A DNA stretch of 33,919 bases from UMGS946 sp048421225 (GTDB lineage: Bacteria > Bacillota > Clostridia > Christensenellales > CAG-138), in NCBI GenBank assembly GCA_048421225.1, contig DBFNRV010000004.1, forward strand, positions 1 through 33,919, given 5' to 3'. Positions 1 through 7,691 of the stretch are shown here, one piece after another. The notes under the pieces are model-generated. The model was given only the letters and a program-made list of their open reading frames with translations, did no database searches and had not been told where the DNA came from. Positions within the stretch are counted from its first letter, which is position 1; every line of letters begins with the position of its first letter. Position numbers and translations under genes: made by a program.

Positions 1-170
1 CGTATTCTGAGTATGAGCTGGGTAAGATCAACGTACCTGTTGAAGTATTTATAAAGCTATCCAGGCTTTATGGGGTAAGCGTAGAATACATGCTTGGGCT
101 TACCGGAAAAAGGATAATTCCCCGCGCGGACATTAAAGAAAAGCTGGGGAGACGGTCGATGCGCGGCTAA
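1..170 (+). CDS. XRE-family helix-turn-helix regulator, C-terminal part (cut by window edge)
   Basis: An open frame runs from base 3 to a TAA ending at 170 and gives 55 residues. They match the second half of a small Cro/CI (XRE) DNA-binding protein: YELGKINVPVEVFIKLSRLY followed by GVSVEYMLGLTGK. The same layout (YE.GE.DVP.EVA...S.FY.VS..YLAGL) occurs in the two small XRE proteins at 13087 and 13343, so this is a local paralogue. The start and the recognition helix lie outside the window. The role is presumably transcriptional repression, but the target is unknown. Confidence 0.75.
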   Translation, partial: YSEYELGKINVPVEVFIKLSRLYGVSVEYMLGLTGKRIIPRADIKEKLGRRSMRG

Positions 171-192
171 ACACGCCCCTCGGTTGCGGGCA

Positions 193-219
193 GTTATTAT
201 CGCCTATGGCGATAATAAC
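193..219. repeat. Perfect 12-bp inverted repeat, 3-nt loop
   Basis: GTTATTATCGCC, then TAT, then the exact reverse complement. It is the first of four inverted repeats packed between the convergent XRE fragment and pyrI. The core TCGCCTATGGC recurs at 409-419. There is no T-run, so it is not an obvious terminator. Confidence 0.7.
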
Positions 220-280
220 TCGAAAAAATACAGAGGGATAATATAGACTTTGGAGCATCATCCAAAAGGTATAATTCATC

Positions 281-310
281 AAAATCCGGCGGCATGTACG
301 CCGGATTTTT
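281..310. terminator. Bidirectional intrinsic terminator between XRE gene and pyrI
   Basis: AAAATCCGGCG, a 7-nt loop, then CGCCGGATTTTT. The 11-bp stem is followed by T5 on the plus strand and T4 on the minus strand. It lies between genes that converge, so it could end the XRE transcript (plus) and the pyr operon transcript (minus). Confidence 0.6.
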
Positions 311-325
311 GATACCTTGAGAGCT

Positions 326-366
326 AAATATGACCTGACCGCCGCTTGCAGCCGAAGGTCATATTT
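326..366. repeat. Inverted repeat, 11-bp arms
   Basis: AAATATGACCT pairs with AGGTCATATTT across a 19-nt centre that can fold further. It is the third hairpin in this intergenic stretch. It may be a second terminator for the pyr transcript or a small repeat element. Confidence 0.55.
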
Positions 367-379
367 TGCGGGTAGAACT

Positions 380-406
380 CGTAATGCGCTGATTAAGCGC
401 ATTACG
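380..406. repeat. Inverted repeat, 11-bp arms, 5-nt loop
   Basis: CGTAATGCGCT, GATTA, AGCGCATTACG. It lies 39 nt beyond the pyrI stop on the minus strand. The stem is strong but has no U-run on either strand. It may stabilise the 3' end of the pyr mRNA. Confidence 0.55.
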
Positions 407-444
407 AATCGCCTATGGCCGCATCCATATACAGGTATACCGGT

Positions 445-861
445 TTACTTGCGCTCGGTGTCGCAGTACCTGCACCTGTAGATCTCCTTTTCCCTGTCGG
501 CCAGATAGAACAGCTGCTCGACCGACGGCTCCACCGTGGTGATGCATCTGGGGTTTTTGCAGTGGATTATCCCGCTCAACGTTTCGGGCAGCGCGACCTT
601 CAGCTTTTGTACCCGCTTCCCGTCGCGTATAACGTTAACCGTTATGTTGGGGTCGACATATCCGAGCACGTCAAAGTTGATATCGATATCCGCGTCTATC
701 TTTATTATGTCCTTGCGTCCCATCTTGTTGGACTTAACGTTTTTTATAATCGCTACAGTGCAGTCCATCTTGTCAAGATCAAGGTATTTGTAAATCCGCA
801 TTGCGCCGCCGGACTTGATGTGGTCCAGCACTATCCCGTTTTGAATGCTGTCAATATTCAT
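445..861 (-). CDS. pyrI: Aspartate carbamoyltransferase regulatory chain PyrI
   Basis: 138 residues; the family is usually about 150. PyrI binds nucleotide effectors (CTP, ATP, UTP) and pairs with PyrB to form the allosteric ATCase holoenzyme in the cytosol. Recognised by the opening NIDSIQNGIVLDHIKSG, by KNVKSNKMGRKDIIKID (residues ~41-57), and by the C-terminal zinc site with CKNPRC and CRYC pairs that contacts the catalytic chain. It is the last gene of the operon, 27 nt after pyrB. The ribosome site is modest (GGCAGG ahead of ATG 861). Its presence suggests that flux through the first committed step is feedback-controlled at enzyme level. Confidence 0.95.
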   Translation of the reverse strand: MNIDSIQNGIVLDHIKSGGAMRIYKYLDLDKMDCTVAIIKNVKSNKMGRKDIIKIDADIDINFDVLGYVDPNITVNVIRDGKRVQKLKVALPETLSGIIHCKNPRCITTVEPSVEQLFYLADREKEIYRCRYCDTERK

Positions 862-888
862 GCCTGTTACCTGCCTTCCTTTCTTCTG

Positions 889-1812
889 TTACAGCCTGCC
901 CGCGTCCTTTAAAAGCATCAGTATCAGCGCCATCCGTATGTACTTGCCGCACAGCGCCTGGCGGAAATAGCACGCCCTTGGGTCGTCGTCAACGGATACC
1001 GCTATTTCGTTTACGCGCGGCAGCGGGTGAAGAATGCACAGGTCCTTCCTTGCGCCCTTGAGCTTGTCCGTATCCAGGATGTAGGTGTCCTTAAGCCTTA
1101 TATAATCCGCCTCGTTGAAGAACCTCTCGCGCTGTACGCGCGTCATGTACAGGATGTCAAGCTTAGGCATTGCCTCGTCCATGGTTTCAACCTCTATGTA
1201 TTCGCATCCGCGCTTTTTGAGCACGCCGTCAAGGATATAGCCGGGAACCCTCAGCTCCTCCGGCGCTATCAGCACAAACCGGACGCCGCTATAGCGCGAC
1301 ATCGCCGAAATAAGCGAGTGAACGGTCCTTCCAAACTTCAGGTCGCCGCACAGGCCCACCGTAAGCCCGTCAAAACCGCCCTTTTCGCGGTGGATGGTCA
1401 ATAGGTCCGTAAGCGTCTGCGTCGGATGGTTGTGCCCGCCGTCGCCCGCGTTGATTATCGGCACGGTGGTGCGCCGCATTGCCGCCACGGGCGCGCCCTC
1501 CTTGGGATGCCTCATCGCGATGATATCCGCATAACAGCCCACGGTCTGAATGGTGTCGGATACGCTTTCGCCCTTTGCCGTAGAGCTTGAGTCGGCGGAT
1601 GAAAAGCCAAGGACGCTGCCGCCCAGCTCGAGCATTGCCGCTTCAAAGCTAAGCCGCGTGCGCGTGCTCGGTTCAAAGAAAAGCGTGGCCAGCTTTCTCC
1701 TCCTGCACGCGTCGGCGTAACCGTCCGGATTTGCTATGATATCGTCGGCGGTGTTGAGCAGGCCGTCTATCTCCGAAATGCTCAGGTCGCAGATATCTAT
1801 CAGGTGTCTCAT
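889..1812 (-). CDS. pyrB: Aspartate carbamoyltransferase catalytic chain PyrB
   Basis: 307 residues, normal length. It condenses carbamoyl phosphate with aspartate to carbamoyl-aspartate, the second step of UMP synthesis. The carbamoyl phosphate loop FFEPSTRTRLSFE is at residues ~45-57, and HPLPRVNEI near residue 262 carries the conserved HPLPR signature. RHPKEGAP (~101-108) and HPTQTLTDL (~128-136) are further substrate-binding segments. ATG at 1812 overlaps the TGA of the upstream small orf by 4 nt, and its ribosome site AGGAGGAG lies inside that orf, so translation is probably coupled. With PyrI downstream it should form the regulated enzyme. Confidence 0.97.
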   Translation of the reverse strand: MRHLIDICDLSISEIDGLLNTADDIIANPDGYADACRRRKLATLFFEPSTRTRLSFEAAMLELGGSVLGFSSADSSSTAKGESVSDTIQTVGCYADIIAMRHPKEGAPVAAMRRTTVPIINAGDGGHNHPTQTLTDLLTIHREKGGFDGLTVGLCGDLKFGRTVHSLISAMSRYSGVRFVLIAPEELRVPGYILDGVLKKRGCEYIEVETMDEAMPKLDILYMTRVQRERFFNEADYIRLKDTYILDTDKLKGARKDLCILHPLPRVNEIAVSVDDDPRACYFRQALCGKYIRMALILMLLKDAGRL

Positions 1813-2078
1813 ATATTTTCTCCTCCTGTGTGGGTTTGCGTTGGTATTGTTTTTGTCGCCTGGGCGGAGGCGGGGTCGTACGCCGCGGCTTCCTTAACAT
1901 TGGCCGTGGCATGGGGGAGGCCGCCTTTTTTCTTATCCGTATCCGCCGCCGTGGCCGCAAGCGCGTCCAGGCCAGTAGGGCTTGCGCTGCCCATGTTTAC
2001 GCGTTCGTCCGCGCCGGTTTTCAACAAATGCCTTTTGCCGGCCCGCCTAAGCCAGAACTTCTTTAGGAGCGGCGTCAC
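1809..2078 (-). CDS. Small orf coupled between pyrE and pyrB; unknown function, partly a pyrE duplication
   Basis: 89 residues from a GTG start that overlaps the pyrE stop (GTGA), ending in a TGA that overlaps the pyrB ATG (ATGA). Both 4-nt overlaps are typical of coupled operon genes, so ribosomes finishing pyrE could pass through to pyrB. The protein is rich in Ala, Thr and Lys and shows no known domain or membrane segment. Residues around GLDALAATAADTDKK resemble the PyrE segment DLDALAAVAAEEG. The DNA at 1942-1982 matches 2163-2203 inside pyrE at about 34 of 41 positions. It may be a decayed tandem copy of the pyrE 3' end kept as a translational bridge rather than a functional protein. 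Confidence 0.5.
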   Translation of the reverse strand: MTPLLKKFWLRRAGKRHLLKTGADERVNMGSASPTGLDALAATAADTDKKKGGLPHATANVKEAAAYDPASAQATKTIPTQTHTGGENI

Positions 2079-2710
2079 GGCCGGTCCCTCCAGCCCTCGT
2101 CCTGGGGATTGTCTCTGAACCGGAACAGCCTGTCAATGTCGCTGGGCGCTATGTAGCCCTCTTCCGCCGCCACCGCCGCAAGCGCGTCTAGGTCCGTAAG
2201 GCTCACGTTCCTAAGGTTTGCCGCGCTGAGGCGCTCCTCGGCCCTTTTCATGCCGTAGGTGAATATGCTGGCAATGCCCAGCACCTCGGCTCCTGCTTCG
2301 CGCAGCGCCTGTGCGGTTTCAATGGCGCTGCCCGCGGTGGATATCAGGTCTTCTATTACCACGGCCTTCTGGCCGGCTTTGAGGCTTCCCTCGATAAGGT
2401 TGTTCCGCCCGTGATCCTTGGCCGAGGCGCGTACATAGCCCATGGGCAGGCCCATTATATGCGCTGTTATCGCCGCGTGCGCAATGCCGGCAGTGCTTGT
2501 GCCCATCAGTATCTCGCACTCGGGATAGTTCTCCTCAATCAGCCGCTTAAACCCGTTTTCAATATCGTTCCTGACCCCGGGCGCGGACAGCGTGAGCCTG
2601 TTGTCGCAGTATATGGGGCTTTTTATCCCGCTTGCCCAGGTAAACGGCTCCTGCGGCCTTAAAAACACGGCCCGTATAGAAAGCAGGTCCCTGGCAATCC
2701 TTCTTTTCAT
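2075..2710 (-). CDS. pyrE: Orotate phosphoribosyltransferase PyrE
   Basis: 211 residues. It transfers ribose-5-phosphate from PRPP to orotate to give OMP, the penultimate step to UMP. The PRPP loop is AVVIEDLISTAGSA (residues ~114-127); the usual second glycine of STGGS is alanine here, a mild change. The N-terminal WASGIKSPIYCDNR (~25-38) is the orotate site, and KDHGRNNLIEG (~97-107) the flexible lid. The start is supported by AGGAGG 9 nt before ATG 2710. A 520-nt gap separates it from pyrF upstream. Its GTGA overlap with the next orf links it to pyrB. Confidence 0.95.
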   Translation of the reverse strand: MKRRIARDLLSIRAVFLRPQEPFTWASGIKSPIYCDNRLTLSAPGVRNDIENGFKRLIEENYPECEILMGTSTAGIAHAAITAHIMGLPMGYVRASAKDHGRNNLIEGSLKAGQKAVVIEDLISTAGSAIETAQALREAGAEVLGIASIFTYGMKRAEERLSAANLRNVSLTDLDALAAVAAEEGYIAPSDIDRLFRFRDNPQDEGWRDRP

Positions 2711-3230
2711 ATATTTTTACCTCCTGGCGGCTTTATTCTTTGCTGTTATATGTATTATCGCCGTTTATATCGCAAGCGGGTCCGAAGTCAATTTTCCTGG
2801 ACAGCCGGCGCCGGCGGTATGCTATAGCGCGGCTGTCGGCCCTTATATGCCCTTGGCGCGGTTATCCAAGGCCCCGCTGAATCAAATTTGGCCCAATTCC
2901 AAACGGCTAAGCGTTTTTTTTACTTACCTCAGTATTGCGCTTTTTGCTCTAATCTTTGATAGCCTGCCGCGCGCCCGCGGTATTGAGCCGCAAGGTTTGC
3001 CGCCGTTACCATCTGGGCCTTTTATTTCTAGCCCGCCAAATCTTTTTTATCCCTAGCCTCCTTAGTCCATACGCCCGCCCCCGCTTTGCGTCCCAGCATC
3101 CCCGCCGCGCGTTGGCGGTATAAAAGGGATGCAAACCCCGATAGCGGCTAACCGGCGCTTAGAACCCGGCCTTCATTGGTTATAGGCTTAATCGCGGCTT
3201 TAACAGCCGGCGCGGCGTCGGCACGGCCTG
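2711..3230. other. 520-nt non-coding gap inside the pyr operon
   Basis: Between pyrF and pyrE there is no minus-strand open frame with a ribosome site. The only long frame (plus strand, 2592-3056) runs antisense into pyrE and looks spurious. Pyrimidine runs (TTTTTTT near 2913, TTTTTTAT near 3042) and GC-rich stretches alternate, but no clear terminator, riboswitch or promoter stands out. It may be decayed coding sequence. Confidence 0.5.
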
Positions 3231-3929
3231 TTATTTTCCAAGAAAGCCCTGAGCGCACCGGCGGTATGCGGAAACAGGGTCGTCCGCCGCCGTTATCGGC
3301 CTGCCGACCACGATGTAGTCAGAGCCCATCCTTCTCGCGTCCTCGGGCGTGGACACCCTGGCCTGGTCGCCCTCGGCGCCGCTAAAGCGTATGCCAGGCG
3401 TAACCGTGAAAAAGCCGTTACCGCACATGCCATGCACCTTTTCCGCTTCAAGCGGCGAACATACCACCCCGTCAAGGCCGCTGTTTTTCACATTTAGCGC
3501 ATAGCGCGCCACCGTTTCCTCCATCGTAGCCCCGATCAAAAGCTCGCCGCGCATGCGCGCCTCGTCCATGGAGGTAAGCTGCGTTACCCCAATCAGGAGC
3601 GGACGGGAACCGTCGCCGCGCATAAGCCCGCTTAAAGCCGCGCTCATCATATGCGAGCCGCCGGCCGCGTGCACGTTTACCATGTCAGCCCCAAGCCCGC
3701 TTAGCGCGCGCATGGCCCTCATAACCGTGTTTGGTATGTCGTGCAGCTTCAAATCCAGGAAAATCCTGTGTCCGCGCGCCTTTATGCGCCTTACAATGGA
3801 CGGCCCTTCAGAGTAGAAAAGCTCCATCCCGATCTTGACAAAGGGTAATTCATTTTGAAAAAGATCGAGAAATTCCATCGTTTCCGCCGCGCTGCTGAAA
3901 TCGCACGCTACTATTACATCCTTAGGCAT
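3231..3929 (-). CDS. pyrF: Orotidine-5'-phosphate decarboxylase PyrF
   Basis: 232 residues, the short (class I, bacterial) form. It decarboxylates OMP to UMP, the last step of the pathway. The catalytic tetrad is visible in FLDLKLHDIPNTV (residues ~57-69), holding the Asp-Lys-His-Asp set. An early strand IVACDF (5-10) carries the first substrate Asp, and YIVVGRPIT (~208-216) is the C-terminal phosphate-binding signature with its Arg. Start at ATG 3929 has AAGGAGG 8 nt upstream. It lies 167 nt after pyrD and 520 nt before pyrE. Confidence 0.96.
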   Translation of the reverse strand: MPKDVIVACDFSSAAETMEFLDLFQNELPFVKIGMELFYSEGPSIVRRIKARGHRIFLDLKLHDIPNTVMRAMRALSGLGADMVNVHAAGGSHMMSAALSGLMRGDGSRPLLIGVTQLTSMDEARMRGELLIGATMEETVARYALNVKNSGLDGVVCSPLEAEKVHGMCGNGFFTVTPGIRFSGAEGDQARVSTPEDARRMGSDYIVVGRPITAADDPVSAYRRCAQGFLGK

Positions 3930-4096
3930 GGCACAGCCTCCTTATTATATGTTTTACTATTATTCCCCATCTAAAACCAGCTTAGCTCATATGCGCGGCT
4001 TCGTCCTAAGCGGTCTTTAGGCCCCGCCCAGCCCGTTTATCCGATAAAGGACCGGCAGGGCCGCCCTGGCGGGCCGACCGCGGTTTTTGGCCTAAA

Positions 4097-5008
4097 CTAT
4101 CCCATCAGGCGCTTCAGCCCGTCCAGCCGGTCAATTCCAAGGCGCGCCATCTCGGCGGGCAGGTCCTCGATTATCCTTTTGCATGCGTACGGATCGCGCA
4201 GGTTGGCGGCGCCTACCTGCACCGCGTCCGCGCCCGCCAGCATCATCTCAATGGCGTCGCGCGCCGTGCTAACGCCGCCCATGCCCATTACCGGTATGCC
4301 GACCGCCCGCGAAACCTGGTATACCATCCTTAAAGCTATTGGGAATACGGCGGGCCCGCTCAGGCCGCCGGTTACGTTATCTAGCGCGGGCCGCCGCCGC
4401 TTTATATCGATTCTCATTCCAAGCAGCGTGTTTATCAGGCTAAGGCCGTCGGCGCCGGCGTCCTCGCACGCCCTCGCGACCGCCGCGATATCCGCTACAT
4501 TGGGCGTAAGCTTTATGTATACGGGCTTGGTTGTAACCGCCTTTACCGCCCTTGTAACCGCCGCCGCTGATTCGGGCGTGGCTCCCAGCGCCATGCCGCC
4601 GTGCTTTACGTTTGGGCAGCTTACGTTGACCTCGATTATGCCCACCTGCGCCTCTTTATCTATAAGCTCGCAGCAGTATTCGAATTCCTCAATCGAAAAG
4701 CCGCTTATGTTGGCTATAACCGGTTTATTAAACACCCTTTTTAGCTCCTTAAGCTCCTCGTGGATAACCCTGTGGATTCCAGGGTTTTGAAGGCCCACCG
4801 AGTTCAAAAGCCCTCCCGCGCATTCGGCTATGCGCGGGGTAAGGTTTCCAAACCGCGGCTCCCTGGTCGTCCCTTTGAAGGAAAACGAGCCGAGAATATT
4901 GGGATCGTAAAAATCAAGGTAGTCGCGGCCGTAGCCATAGGTGCCGCTGGCCGGAATTATAGGGTTATCCAGCCTTATCCCGCTCAGCGTTACGGTTGTG
5001 TCCGCCAT
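4097..5008 (-). CDS. pyrD: Dihydroorotate dehydrogenase, type 1B catalytic subunit PyrD
   Basis: 303 residues. FMN enzyme that oxidises dihydroorotate to orotate and passes electrons to PyrK. The active-site cysteine is in VNVSCPNVKHGG (~127-138), the type 1B signature. NPIIPASGTYGYG (~15-27) begins the FMN barrel, and GMGGVSTARDAIEMMLAGA (~243-261) binds the FMN phosphate. The frame opens at a TTG at 5023, but GGGAGG sits 7 nt before ATG 5008, which is the better start. The neighbouring pyrK, 41 nt upstream, confirms the NAD-linked 1B type. Confidence 0.95.
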   Translation of the reverse strand: MADTTVTLSGIRLDNPIIPASGTYGYGRDYLDFYDPNILGSFSFKGTTREPRFGNLTPRIAECAGGLLNSVGLQNPGIHRVIHEELKELKRVFNKPVIANISGFSIEEFEYCCELIDKEAQVGIIEVNVSCPNVKHGGMALGATPESAAAVTRAVKAVTTKPVYIKLTPNVADIAAVARACEDAGADGLSLINTLLGMRIDIKRRRPALDNVTGGLSGPAVFPIALRMVYQVSRAVGIPVMGMGGVSTARDAIEMMLAGADAVQVGAANLRDPYACKRIIEDLPAEMARLGIDRLDGLKRLMG

Positions 5009-5049
5009 GTTCCATCCTCCCAAAATTAAGCGTGTTTATGCTATGGCGC

Positions 5050-5793
5050 TCAATCCCATATTATTTCGCCGCCAAGCAGTACCGGCCCGTCGGCGCATAC
5101 GCGCTTATAGCCGCCCTTTGTTTTTATGCTGCACCCCATGCACGCGCCGAAACCGCAGCCCATGCGCTCCTCAAAGCTGAGCTGGCCGTCGGTTCCCAGC
5201 GCTTCCCACACCGCGCGGAGCATCGGCGCGGGACCGCAGGCATAGTAGTGGCCGTATTTGGCTCCCAAGGCGCGTATTGCGTCCGTAACAAAGCCCTTTA
5301 TCCCCAAGGATCCGTCAAGCGTGGCTATCATGGGCGTTAATCCCAGCTCCTCGAAGCTTTGGCACAGCATTGCGTCCATACGGCTGTTGAAGCCCAGCGC
5401 GACGGCCGGCTTCAGCCCAGCCTGAACCAGGCGCTTTGCCAGCAGGTACATGGGCGGCGTACCCACGCCCCCGCCTATTATCAGGGGAGGGTCAGCGCCC
5501 TCCATCACCGTAAAGCCGTTCCCCAGGCCCGTGAGCAGGTCGAGGCGCCCGCCCGCCTTCATCGCGGCCAGGGCGCGCGTGCCGCCGCCCACCTCCTTGT
5601 ATACTATGGTAAGCTCGTCGCCTTCAACGTCGCACACCGATACCGGCCGCCTCAGGTAAAACCCGTCCACCAGTATGTTTACAAATTGGCCGGGCGCGCT
5701 TATCGCGCTGGTATCGCCGATAAGGCGCATGGAATACGTATCGCGCGCAATCATTACGTTTTGCTCTATGGTGAATATGCCCTGTTTTTTCAT
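5050..5793 (-). CDS. pyrK: Dihydroorotate dehydrogenase electron transfer subunit PyrK
   Basis: 247 residues. Iron-sulfur flavoprotein that takes electrons from PyrD and hands them to NAD. It has an FAD-binding segment FYLRRPVSVCDV (~45-56), an NAD-binding motif GGGVGTPPMYLLAK (~107-120), and a C-terminal 2Fe-2S cluster with four cysteines: CGFGACMGC, then a distant one in RVCADGPV. GGAGG lies 5 nt before ATG 5793. It lies 31 nt after pyrC and 41 nt before pyrD, so the three are probably one transcript. Confidence 0.95.
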   Translation of the reverse strand: MKKQGIFTIEQNVMIARDTYSMRLIGDTSAISAPGQFVNILVDGFYLRRPVSVCDVEGDELTIVYKEVGGGTRALAAMKAGGRLDLLTGLGNGFTVMEGADPPLIIGGGVGTPPMYLLAKRLVQAGLKPAVALGFNSRMDAMLCQSFEELGLTPMIATLDGSLGIKGFVTDAIRALGAKYGHYYACGPAPMLRAVWEALGTDGQLSFEERMGCGFGACMGCSIKTKGGYKRVCADGPVLLGGEIIWD

Positions 5794-5824
5794 CTATGCC
5801 TCCGCAAGGTTTGCTTTGGTCCTA

Positions 5825-7171
5825 CTAGACCCTTATCCCCGGCCCTGTCTTATCGTCGATATATACTATTTTGCCGCCCGCCATGGTCAGCGCCGCCCTT
5901 CCGCGCACCTTCATGCCCTCAAACGGAGTGCTCCTGCCCATGGATTCGAATTCCTCCGGCCTGATCTCATATTCGCGCTCCATATCGATGAGCGTCATGT
6001 CCGCGGCCGCGCCCTCCTCGATTACCCCGCCGTCAAGGCCGAATATCCCGCGCGGCTTTACGCTCATAAGCTCGATAAGGCTTTCAAGCGCCAGCGCGCC
6101 CGTGTCGACAAGCCGCGTATACAGCGCCGCAAAGGCGGTTTCAAGCCCTACTACGCCCATCAGGCTGCCCTTAAGGCCCGAAGCCTTTTCCGCGGCGGAG
6201 TGCGGAGCGTGATCGGTTGCTATCGCGTCGATGGTGCCGTCCTTTATGCCGTCTATCAGCGCCTGCCTGTCGGCAAACGTCCTAAGCGGCGGGTTCATCT
6301 TAAACCTGCCGTCGTCGATGAGGTCGTCCTCGCACAGCGCAAGGTAATGCGGCGCTGTTTCGCAGGTTACGGGCAGGCCCTCGGCCTTTGCCGCGCGGAT
6401 CAGCTCAACGCTCTTCGCCGCCGATACATGGCACACGTGGTAACGGCAGCCGGTTTCCCTCACAAGCGCTATGTCCCTGCTGATCTGGGCGTATTCGCTT
6501 TCAGCGCATATCCCCGCGTGGCCATGCTTTCGGGCGTACCATCCGTCGTGGATATAGCCGCCTAAAAGCAGCGATTCGTCCTCGCAGTGCGCGGCTATGG
6601 GCCTGTCCGCCGCCTTTGCCTCTATCATGGCCCTTTTCATCACGCCAGGGTCCTGCACGCCCGAGCCGTCGTCGGAAAAGCCCACGACATACCCAGCCAT
6701 GGCGCGCATGTCGGTAATCTCGCGGCCCTGGCGGCCAAGCGTGATGCATCCGTAGGGAATCACCCGTATAGAAGCGCTTTTTTCAATCAGCCTCAGCTGC
6801 GCCTCCAGGTTTTTCACGCTGTCGGGGGGCGGGTTGAGGTTAGGCATGGCGCATATCAGCGTATATCCCCCGCGGGCCGCCGCCCTGGAGCCCGTGGCAA
6901 TGGTTTCTTTATAACTAAAACCGGGCTCCCGCAGGTGTACATGTACATCGGCGAAGCCCGGAACCAAAAATAAACCGTCGCTTTGAATAATAATATCGTT
7001 GTCGAAATGGGGAAGATCACGGCCTACGCCTGAAATGGATTTCCCCTCTATGGAGACGTCCATCCGGCGGAATACGCCGTTTCTAAATACGTTGGCCCCT
7101 GTAATTACGATCCGCCTGTTCGGCCGCGCGGCCGCGGCGGGCGCGGAGCCGGATTTATGCTCTTGACGCAT
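5825..7171 (-). CDS. pyrC: Dihydroorotase PyrC (class I)
   Basis: 448 residues. Zinc amidohydrolase that closes carbamoyl-aspartate to dihydroorotate. Metal ligands are visible in GFADVHVHLREPGF and in AIATDHAPHS, with further histidines in AAHCEDES and YHVCHVSAA. The frame continues upstream to 7273, but that stretch contains the operon promoter. ATG 7171 has AGGAGGG 9 nt upstream and lies about 30 nt after the predicted transcription start, so it is the real start. An extra ~20 polar/Ala-rich residues precede the usual beginning (RRIVITGANVF). It is the first gene of the pyr operon. Confidence 0.95.
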   Translation of the reverse strand: MRQEHKSGSAPAAAARPNRRIVITGANVFRNGVFRRMDVSIEGKSISGVGRDLPHFDNDIIIQSDGLFLVPGFADVHVHLREPGFSYKETIATGSRAAARGGYTLICAMPNLNPPPDSVKNLEAQLRLIEKSASIRVIPYGCITLGRQGREITDMRAMAGYVVGFSDDGSGVQDPGVMKRAMIEAKAADRPIAAHCEDESLLLGGYIHDGWYARKHGHAGICAESEYAQISRDIALVRETGCRYHVCHVSAAKSVELIRAAKAEGLPVTCETAPHYLALCEDDLIDDGRFKMNPPLRTFADRQALIDGIKDGTIDAIATDHAPHSAAEKASGLKGSLMGVVGLETAFAALYTRLVDTGALALESLIELMSVKPRGIFGLDGGVIEEGAAADMTLIDMEREYEIRPEEFESMGRSTPFEGMKVRGRAALTMAGGKIVYIDDKTGPGIRV

Positions 7172-7207
7172 AGCGCCGTTCCCTCCTGAAATTACACATT
7201 TCATACT

Positions 7208-7236
7208 ATTATAATTATCCGTCCGGGCCGTGTCAA
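7208..7236 (-). promoter_or_regulatory. Consensus sigma-70-type promoter of the pyr operon
   Basis: On the minus strand TTGACA (7236-7231), a 17-nt spacer and TATAAT (7213-7208) match the consensus at every position. Predicted start is near 7200, about 30 nt before the pyrC ATG. No attenuator, PyrR-binding loop or riboswitch fits in that leader. Confidence 0.85.
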
Positions 7237-7273
7237 GCAGTATTTTGAGCAGTTTGGTTTGGCGCTTCTTCAA

Positions 7274-7600
7274 ATTGTAATCTGGAGCGCGACAGGTGAT
7301 AAGGAGGTGGAGAATTGCACGGATAAAAAGAGAAAAACACGGAAATAGGCCTTAATTGGCAAGTAACCGGCAAACCGGGTTAAGGAAAAATAACAATGAA
7401 ATCACGCCATCGTCCCGCGTGGAAGAAGGAGAAAGTCTACTGATGGGATTTGCAAAGCCGCGGGCCTATAAAAGACGGCGGAAAAGCTTGGGCTCAGGCC
7501 ATCGGCGCCCCGCAGAGAAAAACGCGCAAACACCACGGACGCGGCGCGATATCGCGCTGCAGCGGCAATAAATGCATCCGGCTATAGCGTAAAAATCAGC
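7274..7600. other. Intergenic stretch with no supported gene
   Basis: Between the pyr promoter and the lipoprotein gene. A good AAGGAGGTGG occurs near 7302 on the plus strand but is followed only by a four-codon frame (TTG at 7315 to TAA). A 71-codon frame from TTG 7356 is Lys/Arg-rich with no ribosome site. I see nothing convincing. Confidence 0.45.
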
Positions 7601-7630
7601 GGCGGATGTGTTGAGCCATATCTATCCGCC
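7596..7630 (-). terminator. Probable intrinsic terminator of the lipoprotein/protease unit
   Basis: On the minus strand GGCGGAT (7630-7624), a 16-nt loop and ATCCGCC (7607-7601) are followed by GCTGATTTTT. It lies 62 nt beyond the lipoprotein stop codon, in the correct orientation to end that transcript. Confidence 0.45.
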
Positions 7631-7691
7631 ACTAACTGTTAATAGTAGACTGATATTTATACTGGTGTTACCCTTATCAACCGAGGATGGT

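Noticed and set aside
415..912. Plus-strand frame of 165 codons over pyrI
   Set aside because: Antisense to a clearly recognised PyrI with zinc cysteines; no ribosome site.
2711..3230. A hidden gene or regulatory RNA between pyrF and pyrE
   Set aside because: No frame with a ribosome site on the minus strand and no conserved RNA motif could be seen.
7172..7273. N-terminal extension of pyrC up to 7273
   Set aside because: The extension contains the TTGACA/TATAAT promoter; ATG 7171 has a strong ribosome site.
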